Source: Mycobacterium sp.
Lineage (GTDB): Bacteria > Actinomycetota > Actinomycetes > Mycobacteriales > Mycobacteriaceae
Assembly: GCA_025965895.1 (NCBI GenBank)
Contig: JAOPWC010000149.1
Location: 1-64,000 of the forward strand
Direction of reading: 5' to 3'
Length of the DNA: 64,000 nt
Shown here: positions 23,780 to 33,006 of the stretch, one piece after another
Position numbering within the stretch: the first letter of the stretch is position 1
Layout of the letters: each line of letters starts with the position of its first letter
Position numbers and translations under genes: made by a program
Notes under the pieces: model-generated
What the model was told of the DNA's origin: nothing
Databases searched by the model: none
What the model saw: only the letters and a program-made list of their open reading frames with translations

Positions 23780-26385
23780 CGCAGAAGTCGCAGGAGGCGC
23801 TGCAGGAAGCGCAGAGCTTAGCCACCCGGCTAGGCCACACCGAGGTCGACGGCGAACACCTGCTGATGGCCCTGATCGACCAGCCGGAAGGGCTGGCGCC
23901 GCGCCTGCTCGCCCAACTGGATGTCGACGTCGCGGGACTGCGCGCCGACCTGGAACGCGAGCTCAATCGCCGACCCAAGGTGAGCGGTCCCGGCGCAAGG
24001 CCCGGCCAGGTACAGATCACCCAGCGGCTGGCGAAGCTGCTGGATGCTGCGGAGCGGGAAGCCAGGCGGCTCAAAGACGAATATGTGTCGGTCGAGCATC
24101 TCGTGCTCGCCCTCGCCGAGGAAGGGCCGGTCACCGCGGCCGGTCGGATCCTGGCTTCTCACGGGGTCACTCGCGACTCGTTCCTGTCCGCCCTGACCCG
24201 GGTGCGGGGCAATCAGCGGGTCACGTCCGCGACGCCGGAAGGCTCCTACGAGGCCCTGGAGAAGTACGGCCGAGACCTCGTGGCCGAGGCGCGCTCCGGC
24301 AGGCTGGATCCGGTGATCGGCCGGGATACCGAGATCCGCAGGGTCATTCAGATCCTGAGCCGCAGGACGAAGAACAATCCGGTGCTGATCGGCGACCCGG
24401 GCGTAGGCAAGACCGCCATCGTGGAGGGTCTCGCGCAGCGGATCGTCCGCGGCGACGTGCCGGAAGGGCTGCGGGACAAGACGATCTTCGCCCTCGACAT
24501 GGGATCGCTGGTGGCGGGTGCGAAGTACCGCGGCGAATTCGAGGAGCGGCTGCAGGCGGTCCTGTCGGAGGTGAAGGCGGGCGAAGGTAGGGTCCTGCTC
24601 TTCATCGACGAGCTACACACCGTGGTGGGCGCGGGCGCGGCCGAGGGGTCGCTGGACGCCGCGAACATGCTCAAGCCGATGCTGGCGCGTGGCGAACTGC
24701 ACATGATCGGTGCCACCACCCTCGACGAGTACCGCAAGAACATCGAGAACGACGCCGCGTTGGAGCGGCGCTTTCAGACCGTGCTCGTCGACGAACCTGA
24801 TGTGGAGGACACCATTTCGATTCTCCGTGGACTCCGCGAGCGTCTCGAAGTCTTTCACGGCGTCAGGATCCAGGACGGCGCGCTGGTGGCGGCGGCCACA
24901 CTGTCGCACCGCTACATCACGGACCGCTTCCTGCCGGACAAGGCGCTTGATCTCGTCGACGAGGCGTGCGCCCGACTGCGCACCGAGATCGACTCGATGC
25001 CGGCGGAGTTGGATGAAATCACCCGCCGCGTCACCCGCCTGGAGATCGAGGACGCGGCGCTGGAAAAGGAGAGCGACCCGGCCAGTAGGGCCCGCCTGGA
25101 CCAGCTCCGCAAGGAACTCGCCGACCTGCGCGCGGAGGCCGACTCCATGCGGGCACAATGGGACGCCGAACGCCAGGCCATCCGCCGCGTGCAGGAACTA
25201 CGCGAACAACTCGAGCAGCTACGGCAACAGGCCGAAGAAGCCGAGCGGAACTACGATCTCAACCGGGCCGCCGAGCTGCGCTACGGCCAGATGCGGGAAG
25301 TCGAACGCAAGCTTCAGGCCGCCGAGGAGCAGCTCAGAGCAAAGCAGGGCGATCGGCCGCTGCTTCGCGAGCTTGTCACCGAGGACGAGATCGCCGAGAT
25401 CGTGTCGGCGTGGACGGGGATCCCGGTGTCTCGGCTGCAGGAGGGGGAACGCGAAAAGCTGTTGCGGCTGGACGAAATCCTGCACGAGCGCGTGATCGGT
25501 CAGGACGAGGCCGTACAGCTGGTCGCCGACGCCATCATCCGGGCGCGCTCGGGAATTCGCGACCCGCGGCGCCCGATCGGCTCGTTCATCTTCCTCGGCC
25601 CCACAGGCGTGGGCAAGACTGAGCTTGCGAAAACGTTGGCCGCGGCGCTGTTCGACAGCGAGGAGGCCATGATCCGGCTGGACATGAGCGAATACCAGGA
25701 GCGGCACACCGTCAGCCGATTGGTCGGGGCGCCACCGGGTTACGTCGGATACGAGGAGGGCGGCCAACTGACGGAGGCGGTACGCCGCAAGCCGTACTCG
25801 GTCGTGCTGTTCGACGAAATCGAAAAGGCGCACGCCGACGTGTTCAACACGCTGTTGCAGGTGCTCGACGATGGCCGGCTCACCGACGCCCAGGGCCGAG
25901 TGGTGAACTTCCGTAACACGGTGATCATCATGACCTCGAACATCGGATCGCACTACCTGTTCGAGGGTGTCACCGCCGACGGCGAGATCAAGCCGGACGC
26001 GCGTGAACGGGTGATGGCCGAGCTGCGAAGCGCGTTCCGGCCGGAGTTCCTCAACCGCGTCGACGACATCGTGTTGTTCACCCCGCTGGCACTGCCGCAG
26101 ATCGAGCGCATCGTCGACCTGCAACTGGAGGATCTGCGGGACCGGTTGGCGCAGAGGCAGATCGAGCTCGAAATCACCCCCGAGGCGCGTCGGATGATCG
26201 CCGAGCACGGCTACGATCCGGTCTACGGGGCGCGGCCCCTCCGGCGCTACATCGCCCACGAAGTCGAAACCAAGATCGGGCGGGCGCTGATCCGCGGCGA
26301 CATCCAGCCCGGCGCAAAGGTGAGGGTGGCCGTCGAGGGTGGCGAACTCGCGGTGGCGTATGTAGAACCAGCTATGGCGTCCTGA
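23761..26385 (+). CDS. clpB: Disaggregase ClpB
   Basis: An 874-residue AAA+ disaggregase with all parts: N-terminal domain (LTQKSQEALQEAQSLATRLG, then HTEVDGEHLL), first ATPase domain with Walker A GDPGVGKT at 211 and LLFIDELHT, a coiled-coil middle domain (~395-520, rich in E/R/L), and second ATPase domain with GPTGVGKTELAK at 613 and VVLFDEIEKAH. ClpB extracts chains from aggregates together with DnaK. GTG start at 23761 after AAGGAGG, inside the end of the CbpM-like gene. Having ClpB in the same operon as its DnaK partner is unusual compared with M. tuberculosis, where clpB stands alone. Confidence 0.97.
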   Translation: MDINKLTQKSQEALQEAQSLATRLGHTEVDGEHLLMALIDQPEGLAPRLLAQLDVDVAGLRADLERELNRRPKVSGPGARPGQVQITQRLAKLLDAAEREARRLKDEYVSVEHLVLALAEEGPVTAAGRILASHGVTRDSFLSALTRVRGNQRVTSATPEGSYEALEKYGRDLVAEARSGRLDPVIGRDTEIRRVIQILSRRTKNNPVLIGDPGVGKTAIVEGLAQRIVRGDVPEGLRDKTIFALDMGSLVAGAKYRGEFEERLQAVLSEVKAGEGRVLLFIDELHTVVGAGAAEGSLDAANMLKPMLARGELHMIGATTLDEYRKNIENDAALERRFQTVLVDEPDVEDTISILRGLRERLEVFHGVRIQDGALVAAATLSHRYITDRFLPDKALDLVDEACARLRTEIDSMPAELDEITRRVTRLEIEDAALEKESDPASRARLDQLRKELADLRAEADSMRAQWDAERQAIRRVQELREQLEQLRQQAEEAERNYDLNRAAELRYGQMREVERKLQAAEEQLRAKQGDRPLLRELVTEDEIAEIVSAWTGIPVSRLQEGEREKLLRLDEILHERVIGQDEAVQLVADAIIRARSGIRDPRRPIGSFIFLGPTGVGKTELAKTLAAALFDSEEAMIRLDMSEYQERHTVSRLVGAPPGYVGYEEGGQLTEAVRRKPYSVVLFDEIEKAHADVFNTLLQVLDDGRLTDAQGRVVNFRNTVIIMTSNIGSHYLFEGVTADGEIKPDARERVMAELRSAFRPEFLNRVDDIVLFTPLALPQIERIVDLQLEDLRDRLAQRQIELEITPEARRMIAEHGYDPVYGARPLRRYIAHEVETKIGRALIRGDIQPGAKVRVAVEGGELAVAYVEPAMAS

Positions 26386-26394
26386 GGAAGTGTC

Positions 26395-26847
26395 GTGGAA
26401 AGCACCATCGTGAAATGCCCGCACTGCGGAAAACGCAATCGGGTACCAGCCGCCGGGGACGGGAAGCCACGCTGCGCCAACTGTCACAACTGGTTGCCCT
26501 GGATCGCCATGGCCGGTGACCAGGACTTCGGCGAGGTCGTCGAGAAATCACCGATCCCGGTGGTCGTGGACCTGTGGGCGACGTGGTGCGGGCCGTGCCG
26601 GATGGTCAGCCCCGTGCTGGAACAACTCGCCACAGAACGGGCCGGCAGCCTGAAGCTGGCCAAGGTGGACGTCGACGCCGCACCCGCGATCGCCCAGCGG
26701 TTCGACGTGCGGGCGGTGCCGACGCTGCTGCTGATGGACCACGGTCGGGTGCTGGCGCGCCAGGCCGGCGCGGCGCCGGTTGCGGCGCTTCGGAATTGGC
26801 TCGACCAGGGGCTGTCCGCCAGCACCACCAAGGAGGCAACTTCGTGA
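26395..26847 (+). CDS. Thioredoxin-2-type protein with N-terminal zinc ribbon
   Basis: A 150-residue protein. Residues 8-30 hold CPHC and CANC (C8, C11, C27, C30), a zinc ribbon as in Trx2/TrxC. Residues ~42-145 are a thioredoxin fold with active site WCGPC (C65-C68) and the cis-proline VRAVPTLLLM. It reduces disulfides; the zinc ribbon in Trx2 responds to oxidation. GTG start with GAGGAAG upstream of the start, ten bases after clpB. Its stop overlaps the next start as GTGA. It probably serves the stress operon by keeping client thiols reduced. Confidence 0.93.
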   Translation: MESTIVKCPHCGKRNRVPAAGDGKPRCANCHNWLPWIAMAGDQDFGEVVEKSPIPVVVDLWATWCGPCRMVSPVLEQLATERAGSLKLAKVDVDAAPAIAQRFDVRAVPTLLLMDHGRVLARQAGAAPVAALRNWLDQGLSASTTKEATS

Positions 26848-27110
26848 CTTCGACCATCACGGACCCGCACCTGACCGCGCTGCGCCCGGTGATTCCCCGT
26901 TCGCCGGGCGGGTGCCGGGAGTGTCTGCAGCCGGGCACCCCGTGGGTACATCCTCGGCTGTGCCTCACCTGCGGTCACGTCGGGTGCTGTGACTCGTCGC
27001 CGATGCGGCACGCCCGGGCGCATGCCCACGTGATCGGGCACCCGATTGTCCGGTCGATGGAGCCCGGTGAGTCGTGGCGCTGGTGCCGCGTGCGCGAGAC
27101 CTATGTCTGA
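26844..27110 (+). CDS. UBP-type zinc-finger protein
   Basis: An 88-residue protein made almost wholly of a ZnF-UBP domain: CRECLQPG, CLTCGHVGCC, then HARAHAHVIGHPIV and SMEPGESWRWC supply the Cys/His ligands. In eukaryotes this finger binds the free C-terminal Gly-Gly of ubiquitin; bacterial versions occur alone and their ligand is not known. GTG start behind AGGAGG at 26831, overlapping the thioredoxin stop by four bases; its own stop overlaps the next gene by eight bases. Such tight coupling to thioredoxin and a reductase-like protein suggests that the three work together. Confidence 0.85.
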   Translation: MTSTITDPHLTALRPVIPRSPGGCRECLQPGTPWVHPRLCLTCGHVGCCDSSPMRHARAHAHVIGHPIVRSMEPGESWRWCRVRETYV

Positions 27111-28794
27111 CGGGGCGGCCGTCAAGTCGGCCTGTGACCAATGGGTGGAAACGCCCGACCTCTACGGCGCATACCCGAGGCTGGACGAGGATCAGATCGC
27201 CACGCTGGAAGCCGGCGGCAGCAGACGATCTGTCCGGGTCGACGAGGTTCTTGTCCATGAGGGTGTGCAGTCCGAGGAGATGTTCGTGATCCTCTCGGGC
27301 AAGGTCGCGATCGTCGACGACGACGAGTGGGGTGAGCGCCGGATTCTGCGCGTGCACGGGCCCGGAAGGTTCATCGGTGAGCTCAGCGACCTGGAAGGCC
27401 AGGCGGCGTTTTACACGGCGATCGTCGTCGTGGAAGGCGACGTGCTCGCCATCCGGACGGAGCGGGTGCGTTCCCTGGTCGCCCACGACCAGGTGCTCAG
27501 CGATCTGATCTTGCGCGCATGCCTGATGCGGCGCTCGCTGCTGATCGGGGACGGGGCGGGGCTGCGGATCATCGGCTCCTGCTTCTCTCCGGACTCGGTG
27601 CGGCTGCGGGAATTCGCGGCCCGCAACCGCCTTCCCCACAAATGGCTCGACCTGGAGAAGGACGAGAATGCGGAACGGCTTCTGCGTCGCTTCGGGATCT
27701 CCCCTGACGACACGCCCGTGGTCATCTGGGTCCACCGCGTGCTGCGCAACCCGACCAACGCCGAGCTCGCCCGCGTCGTGGGTTTACCGGTGCCCGATAC
27801 GCTTTCGCAAGAATGCGATCTGGTCATCGTCGGCGCGGGCCCCGCGGGACTCGGGGCATCGGTGTACGGGGCGTCGGACGGTTTGCGAACCGTTTCGATG
27901 GAGCGAATCGCGACCGGCGGCCAGGCCGGAACGTCGTCGCGCATCGAGAACTATCTGGGATTTCCCGCCGGGATTTCCGGCTCCGATCTTGCCGACAGGG
28001 CGTTCATTCAGGCCGAGAAGTTCGGCGCGCAGATCTCGGTATCCGCCGAGGCTGTCCGGCTGGAGTCCGAGGGCGGACAGCTGTGCGTCGGACTGGCCGA
28101 CGGCACGTGCACTGTCGCGCGCGCTGCGGTGGTGGCCACCGGGGCGCGGTATCGCACGCTCGCGGTCCCGGGAATCGAGAAGTTCTACGGCAACGGCGTC
28201 TACTACGCGGCGACCAACCAGGAAGCGTTGCTTTGTGGCGACGGCCCGGTCGTCATCGTCGGCGGCGGTAACTCGGCGGGCCAGGCGACAGTCTTTCTGT
28301 CCAGCCGGGTTTCGCGCGTCGATCTGCTCATCCGCGGGGACGACCTCGGCAAGAGCATGTCCAGGTATCTGGTCGACCAGATTGAGCAACAACCGCGCGT
28401 GACGGTCTACACCAACACCGAAGTTCGTGAGGTCGACGGTGACGACGTGTTGAGTTCGGTGGTGGCTGAGAACAACCAGACCGGCGAGCGGCACCCCCTC
28501 AAGACACGGGCGCTTTTTGTGTTCATCGGCGCGCAGCCCAACACCGAGTGGTTGAGGGGCACGATCGCGTTGGACGACCACGGCTTCATCGTGACCGGTG
28601 AGGCCGCCGTCGCCCGCTGCGCCGACGAGAACAGCAACTTCACCGCCGTTCGCCGCCCGACGATGCTGGAAACCAGTCTCCCGGGCGTGTTCGCGGCGGG
28701 TGACGTGCGCAGCGGCTCCGTCAAGCGTGTCGCATCCGCAGTCGGCGAAGGAGCGATGGCGGTTCGCCAGGTCTACGAGTACCTGATGCCGTGA
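27103..28794 (+). CDS. cNMP-binding / Trx-like / thioredoxin-reductase-like FAD fusion
   Basis: A 563-residue protein with three parts. Residues ~25-140: cyclic-nucleotide-binding fold (RVDEVLVHEGVQSEEMFVIL, FIGELSDLEGQAAFYTA); the Arg that usually binds the phosphate is Tyr here. Residues ~145-225: thioredoxin-like domain with only one Cys (GSCFSPDS). Residues ~240-563: thioredoxin-reductase-like flavoprotein (VIVGAGPAGLGASVYGASDG, VVIVGGGNSAGQATVFLSSR, LPGVFAAGDVRSGS), but the CxxC expected after GNGVYY is replaced by AATNQEALLC. It therefore cannot run the classical disulfide relay and may move electrons by another route. ATG at 27103 overlaps the UBP gene. Confidence 0.88.
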   Translation: MSDGAAVKSACDQWVETPDLYGAYPRLDEDQIATLEAGGSRRSVRVDEVLVHEGVQSEEMFVILSGKVAIVDDDEWGERRILRVHGPGRFIGELSDLEGQAAFYTAIVVVEGDVLAIRTERVRSLVAHDQVLSDLILRACLMRRSLLIGDGAGLRIIGSCFSPDSVRLREFAARNRLPHKWLDLEKDENAERLLRRFGISPDDTPVVIWVHRVLRNPTNAELARVVGLPVPDTLSQECDLVIVGAGPAGLGASVYGASDGLRTVSMERIATGGQAGTSSRIENYLGFPAGISGSDLADRAFIQAEKFGAQISVSAEAVRLESEGGQLCVGLADGTCTVARAAVVATGARYRTLAVPGIEKFYGNGVYYAATNQEALLCGDGPVVIVGGGNSAGQATVFLSSRVSRVDLLIRGDDLGKSMSRYLVDQIEQQPRVTVYTNTEVREVDGDDVLSSVVAENNQTGERHPLKTRALFVFIGAQPNTEWLRGTIALDDHGFIVTGEAAVARCADENSNFTAVRRPTMLETSLPGVFAAGDVRSGSVKRVASAVGEGAMAVRQVYEYLMP

Positions 28795-28807
28795 TCGGCG
28801 CGGCTTC

Positions 28808-30691
28808 TCACGCGGCGGCGGTCGTCAGGTCATAAACCGTGGCCCCGTTGACCGGGTGTGCCGGGTAGCGCGCCGCCACCCAGTCGGCGATTCCGGTGGC
28901 GTCGCGGCTCCCACTTGACGCGCCGCCGCGCGGTCCGAGCATCTTGCCGCCGATGAAGAAGTGGATCTTCTTCTGCAAGACGTCGCGTTGGAATTGGCTC
29001 AGCGTCGGCGACGGGTCGGTGCCGTTGAAGCCGCCGACCGCCATCACCGGCGTCCCGGTGGCCAGCTGGTAGCCGGCGGCGTTGTTTGACCCGACAGTTG
29101 CTGCGCTCCAGGTGTAGTCGCTCGCGTTCGCTGTCAACATGGCCAACAGAGCGGGACCTGGCTGTGGTGATCCGAGAAATCCACCGAACCCGGGACCGCC
29201 GCCTCGGCCGCGCAGCGACGGGCCCGAGGAGGGGATTGCGCCCTGATGCGGCGTCGCCGCGGTCGCCACCGAGTAGGCGGCGGGGCCGGCCAGGCACGCG
29301 GCCACGGCAAGGGTGACTGCCGCTCGTCTCGCAGAGCGGGGCAGCCGACCTGCCACCAGCATCAGCACCGCAGCCCCTGAGCCCATCACCGCGACGGAAG
29401 GCCGCAGCCACGGAGCCCAGTCCGGGTAACGGGCAAGGAGCACGCACGCCAACACGGTGGTCACCAGGACTGCACCCGAGAGCGCGGTCACGGCCCGAAT
29501 GTCGTTGCGCCATCGCCACAACAGCGGCGCACCGATCCCGATTCCGGCTGCGACGGCGGGGGCGAGTGCCACCGTGTAATAGGGGTGGATGATTCCGTTC
29601 GAGTAACTGAACACCGCGGCGCTCACCGCAATCCAGCCGCCCCAGATGATCAGCGAGGCGCGGGTGAGATCCGTACGCGGTGCGCGGCGGGTGACCAGGA
29701 GCCCGGCCGCGATGCACACCACGGCGGCAGGCATCAGCCATGCGATGTCGGCGCCCATGTCCCGCCCGAAAAGCCGGCCCCACCCCACGTCGAAGTTGAG
29801 ATTGCCCAGCCCTCCGGTCTCATTTCCGGTGATGCGGCCGAACCCGTTGTATCCCAAGGCCAGTTCGACGATGCTGTTGTGCTGCGAGCCACCGAGGTAC
29901 GGACGTTTCTCTGCCGGCCACAGCTGGACGAGGGCGAGGTACCAGCCGCCGGACACCAGCATGGCCAGGCCCGCACCGAGGGTGCGTCTGATGCGTTGCG
30001 GCAGCGGTGCATCCGCGCCGAGCAGATACGCGAGGGCAAGCGCGGGCAGCACAAGAAACGCCTGCATCATCTTCGCGAGGAACGCGAAGCCGATCGCAAC
30101 GCCGGCGAGGGGCAACCACCGACGGCCGCTCCGGTTTTCGCACGCCCGCTCGACACAGTAGGCACCGGCGATGAGCAACAGGGTCAGCAACGCGTCGGGA
30201 TTGTTGAACCGAAACATCAGCGTAGCGACCGGTGTCAGTGCCAACGCGGCGCCCGAGAGCAGCGCTGCGTGGGGGCCGCTGATGCGGCGCACCGCTGCGC
30301 AGAGCAAGGCGACTGCGGCCACCCCCTCGAGCGCTTGAGGGACCAGCACGCTCCAGGGATTCAGCCCGAACAGGCGCACCGAAATGTCCATCACCCACAA
30401 CGCGGCCGGTGTCTTGTCCACGGTGATCGAGCTGGCCGCGTCGGTGGAACCGAACAGGAATGCGGTCCAACTCTTGGAGCCGGCCTGAACGGCGGCGGAA
30501 TAGAAGCTGTTGGCCCAGCCACTTTCCGACAAATGCAGGAGATAAAGGAGTGCGGTCGCGACGAGCAGTGCCGGCAGCGCCAGGCGGCGCACAGACGCGC
30601 GGCGATGGGCCGGTTGCCGGGTCGGTATGTCGTGTACTTGCGTCGGGGCGGTAAAAGCCACCACGTCATCGTCGCCACCCCAGGTGGGCAT
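28808..30691 (-). CDS. GT39-family membrane glycosyltransferase (ArnT/PMT-like)
   Basis: A 627-residue integral membrane protein with about a dozen hydrophobic segments. The first loop has WANSFYSAAVQAGSKSWTAF and VDKTPAALWVMDI, the pattern of ArnT/PMT enzymes in which acidic residues act as catalytic base. It transfers a sugar from a polyprenyl-phosphate donor on the outer face of the membrane. The last ~150 residues are soluble and Gly/Ser-rich (SLRGRGGGPGFGGFLGS) with TPVMAVGGFNGTDPSPTL. It is convergent with the stress operon, 14 bases from its end; acceptor not known. Confidence 0.82.
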   Translation of the reverse strand: MPTWGGDDDVVAFTAPTQVHDIPTRQPAHRRASVRRLALPALLVATALLYLLHLSESGWANSFYSAAVQAGSKSWTAFLFGSTDAASSITVDKTPAALWVMDISVRLFGLNPWSVLVPQALEGVAAVALLCAAVRRISGPHAALLSGAALALTPVATLMFRFNNPDALLTLLLIAGAYCVERACENRSGRRWLPLAGVAIGFAFLAKMMQAFLVLPALALAYLLGADAPLPQRIRRTLGAGLAMLVSGGWYLALVQLWPAEKRPYLGGSQHNSIVELALGYNGFGRITGNETGGLGNLNFDVGWGRLFGRDMGADIAWLMPAAVVCIAAGLLVTRRAPRTDLTRASLIIWGGWIAVSAAVFSYSNGIIHPYYTVALAPAVAAGIGIGAPLLWRWRNDIRAVTALSGAVLVTTVLACVLLARYPDWAPWLRPSVAVMGSGAAVLMLVAGRLPRSARRAAVTLAVAACLAGPAAYSVATAATPHQGAIPSSGPSLRGRGGGPGFGGFLGSPQPGPALLAMLTANASDYTWSAATVGSNNAAGYQLATGTPVMAVGGFNGTDPSPTLSQFQRDVLQKKIHFFIGGKMLGPRGGASSGSRDATGIADWVAARYPAHPVNGATVYDLTTAAA

Positions 30692-30792
30692 CGAATTTGC
30701 CCGCCCTGTGCGTCAGCTGTGAAGGCTTCCGCACAGCGCAAACCGACTCTCCACACAGCTGGTGCTCATCTGCAGCCCGGAGGGTGTTCGCT

Positions 30793-31287
30793 ATGACGTA
30801 CCGAGACCCGCACTCGGCCGCAACGACCGACGAGCGCGCCGCAGATGGGTGCCCGACCCGTCCCAGTTTCAGCACCCGGCAGACTTTCGCGGCGGTGGCC
30901 ATCGCGGCGATCATCGCCGCGGTCGGCGGCGCGGCGATCTACGCCGCGACCAGCGTCGGTTCGCACAACGTCGGCGCCGGCATGCACGGGACGGGACTGG
31001 GCGGCCGCGGCGGCCCGGGCGGCAGTGGCCCCCCGGCGTCGCTGCACGGCGAGTTCGTCGTGTCTGACCGCACCGGCGGCCACAGCACCGAGCTGACGCA
31101 AACCGGCATTGTGACCGCGGTGTCGGACGGGTCGTTCACCGCGAGGAGCGCCGACGGGTTCACGGCTACGTATGTGATCGCACCCGGCACCCCAGCGGCC
31201 AATTCCGAACCGGCGGTGAACGATACTGTCACGATCCGAGGCGCACTCGAGAACGGAGCGCCGACAGCGACCGATGTGACGCCTTGA
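30793..31287 (+). CDS. Membrane-anchored hypothetical protein
   Basis: A 164-residue protein with a hydrophilic start, one membrane segment (TFAAVAIAAIIAAVGGAAIY, about 33-54), a Gly-rich linker (GTGLGGRGGPGGSG) and a small beta-rich domain outside (GIVTAVSDGSFTARSADGFT, NDTVTIRG), similar to DUF5666-type repeats. GGAGGGTG lies eight bases before the ATG. It is divergent from the GT39 gene. No function can be assigned. Confidence 0.7.
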   Translation: MTYRDPHSAATTDERAADGCPTRPSFSTRQTFAAVAIAAIIAAVGGAAIYAATSVGSHNVGAGMHGTGLGGRGGPGGSGPPASLHGEFVVSDRTGGHSTELTQTGIVTAVSDGSFTARSADGFTATYVIAPGTPAANSEPAVNDTVTIRGALENGAPTATDVTP

Positions 31288-31307
31288 TGCCGGCCCGGTG
31301 CCCAGGC

Positions 31308-32180
31308 TCAGCGGTTTGCTTTTGTGATCACCTGCTCGGCGAATGACTCGAGGTGACGAATCTTGGTGTCCAGCGGCTCGGTATCGGGACCGACGACGTA
31401 GGGCACCCGGAAGCCGACGATGACATCGGTGACGCCCTTGTCTTCGAGGCGCTTGACACCGTCGACGGTGAAGCCGTCGGCCGAGATCACGTGGATCTCG
31501 AATGGGCCGGTGCTGCCTTCCTCGTCACGGAACTGCCTGAGTCTGTCGAGAAGCCGGTCGAGCTCCTCCGGATCGCCGCCGCCATGCATCCAGCCGTCGC
31601 AGCGGGCCGCGCGGCGCAGCGCCGCGTCGGCGTGCCCGCCGATCAGAATCGGAATCCGCTGCGTCGGTGTCGGTGTCATCTTGGTCTCGGGGATGTCGTA
31701 GAACTCACCGTGGAACTCGAAGTAGCCGCCGCTGGTAAGGCCCTTGAGGATCGTGATGCATTCGTCCATCCGCTTTCCGCGCCGGGCGAACGGCACACCC
31801 ATCAGGTCGAAGTCCTCGCGCCACGGGCTGATGCCGACGCCGAGGGCCAGTCGATTGTCGATCAACCACGCCAGGGAGCCGGCCTGCTTGGCCACCAGGG
31901 CCGGCGGGCGTATCGGCAGCTTCACCACAAACGTGGTGAACCGAAGCGTCGTGGTCACCATGCCCAGTGCGGCCGTCAGCACAAACGCCTCGATGAACGC
32001 CTTGTCTTCGAGAAACTCACGTCCGCCGTCAGGCGTGTACGGATATGTAGAGTCCGACTCGAACGGGTACGCGATGCTGTCGGGCACCGTCATGCTGGCG
32101 TAGCCGGCGGCCTCGGCCGCCTTCGCCAGCGGCACGTAGAACGTCGGGTCCGTCATCGCCTCCGCATAGGTGAACCGCAC
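31308..32180 (-). CDS. LLM-class F420-dependent oxidoreductase (Rv0940c-like)
   Basis: About 290 residues: RFTYAEAMTDPTFYVPLAKA, VPDSIAYP, RFTTFVVKLPIRPP, LALGVGISPWREDF and PILIGGHADAALRRAARCDG are typical of F420-dependent LLM proteins. The GTG at 32180 is preferred because GAAGGAGG stands five bases before it and homologs start with (M/V)RFTYAEAM; an ATG 12 codons upstream (32216) is possible. It resembles M. tuberculosis Rv0940c, which belongs to the sterol-catabolism regulon, but no KstR-type box is visible in front of this copy. Confidence 0.85.
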   Translation of the reverse strand: MRFTYAEAMTDPTFYVPLAKAAEAAGYASMTVPDSIAYPFESDSTYPYTPDGGREFLEDKAFIEAFVLTAALGMVTTTLRFTTFVVKLPIRPPALVAKQAGSLAWLIDNRLALGVGISPWREDFDLMGVPFARRGKRMDECITILKGLTSGGYFEFHGEFYDIPETKMTPTPTQRIPILIGGHADAALRRAARCDGWMHGGGDPEELDRLLDRLRQFRDEEGSTGPFEIHVISADGFTVDGVKRLEDKGVTDVIVGFRVPYVVGPDTEPLDTKIRHLESFAEQVITKANR

Positions 32181-32240
32181 ATCGCCTCCTTCAAGCCAGG
32201 CCATCGGTTGGCCCATCGTGTCCCGCCGAATATTAGGACC

Positions 32241-32616
32241 AAGTGATGGTGTCGTAGGGCAAGACCTCGGGTCGACGACCTGTCGGCCGAGCAGCGCTGG
32301 CCCGGCTATCGGGTGGACGCGATGGCCCAAACACCGGTCCGGTCCATCCTGGCGCTGCAGCTTTTCGCCGATCCGAAAAGCATGGGTGCGTTGAACCTGT
32401 ACCCTGAATCGACGCATGTATTCGGCGACGACTCGCTGGAACTCGGGCTGGTCTTCGCGACACATCCTCGGCCAGGCGAAGGGCATGATCATGGAGCGTT
32501 TCAAGATCGACGCCGGGCAGGCGTTCGGGTTATTGAAGCGGTTGTCGCACAGTTCGAGCACGCCCGTCGCCGAGATCACACAACGTCTCGTCCAGGCCGA
32601 CCATCCACCGCAATGA
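32241..32616 (+). pseudogene. GAF-ANTAR regulator remnant
   Basis: The plus strand holds the second half of a GAF domain (DDLSAEQRWPGYRVDAMAQT, SILALQLFADPKSMGALNLY, STHVFGDDSLELGLVFATH) and then, in another frame and after a gap, an ANTAR domain (LGQAKGMIMERFKIDAGQAF, LLKRLSHSSSTPVAEITQRL) ending at TGA 32616. The first half of GAF and the segment between GAF and ANTAR are missing, and a further frame change is seen near 32265. An intact protein of this family would be about 240 residues and regulate by antitermination. Confidence 0.8.
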
Positions 32617-32999
32617 CCACCGGCGCGCACCCGGGCAGGGACCGGACAGATTCCGCGGCGGCGCGGGCCGAACAGGCCCGCCAGCGCGCCGGGGAGTTGA
32701 AGGCGCGGCGAGCACAGCTCGCCGACGGGATCACACCGTCTGCACAGACGGTGGAAACGGCACGCCGGCGCGCCGAGCAGTCGCGTGAGCGGGCTCTGCA
32801 CGCGCACGGTTCCGCCGCCGCGAGGCATGTGGAAGCGGGGCACGCGCACCGGCGCGCCGCGGCGATACACGAGCAGGCCGCCATGCTCGCCGGCGACGGC
32901 GAGGCGGAAGTCCATCAGGATTCCGCGGAACACCATCGCGCGGAAGCGGTGCTGCACGAGGCGGCTGCCCTTCTCGACCTGAAGGAGGCAGCCGGCTAG
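32613..32999 (+). CDS. Short Ala/His-rich coiled-coil protein
   Basis: A 128-residue hydrophilic protein, Ala-, Arg-, Glu- and His-rich, predicted to be a long helix or coiled coil (AAARAEQARQRAGELKARRA, AEQSRERALHAHGSAAARHV). No domain is recognised. Its ATG overlaps the stop of the GAF-ANTAR remnant as ATGA, so it was once translated with that gene; it now lacks an obvious own promoter. Convergent with the CheR-like gene eight bases away. Confidence 0.6.
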   Translation: MTTGAHPGRDRTDSAAARAEQARQRAGELKARRAQLADGITPSAQTVETARRRAEQSRERALHAHGSAAARHVEAGHAHRRAAAIHEQAAMLAGDGEAEVHQDSAEHHRAEAVLHEAAALLDLKEAAG

Positions 33000-33006
33000 G
33001 CCGGTG

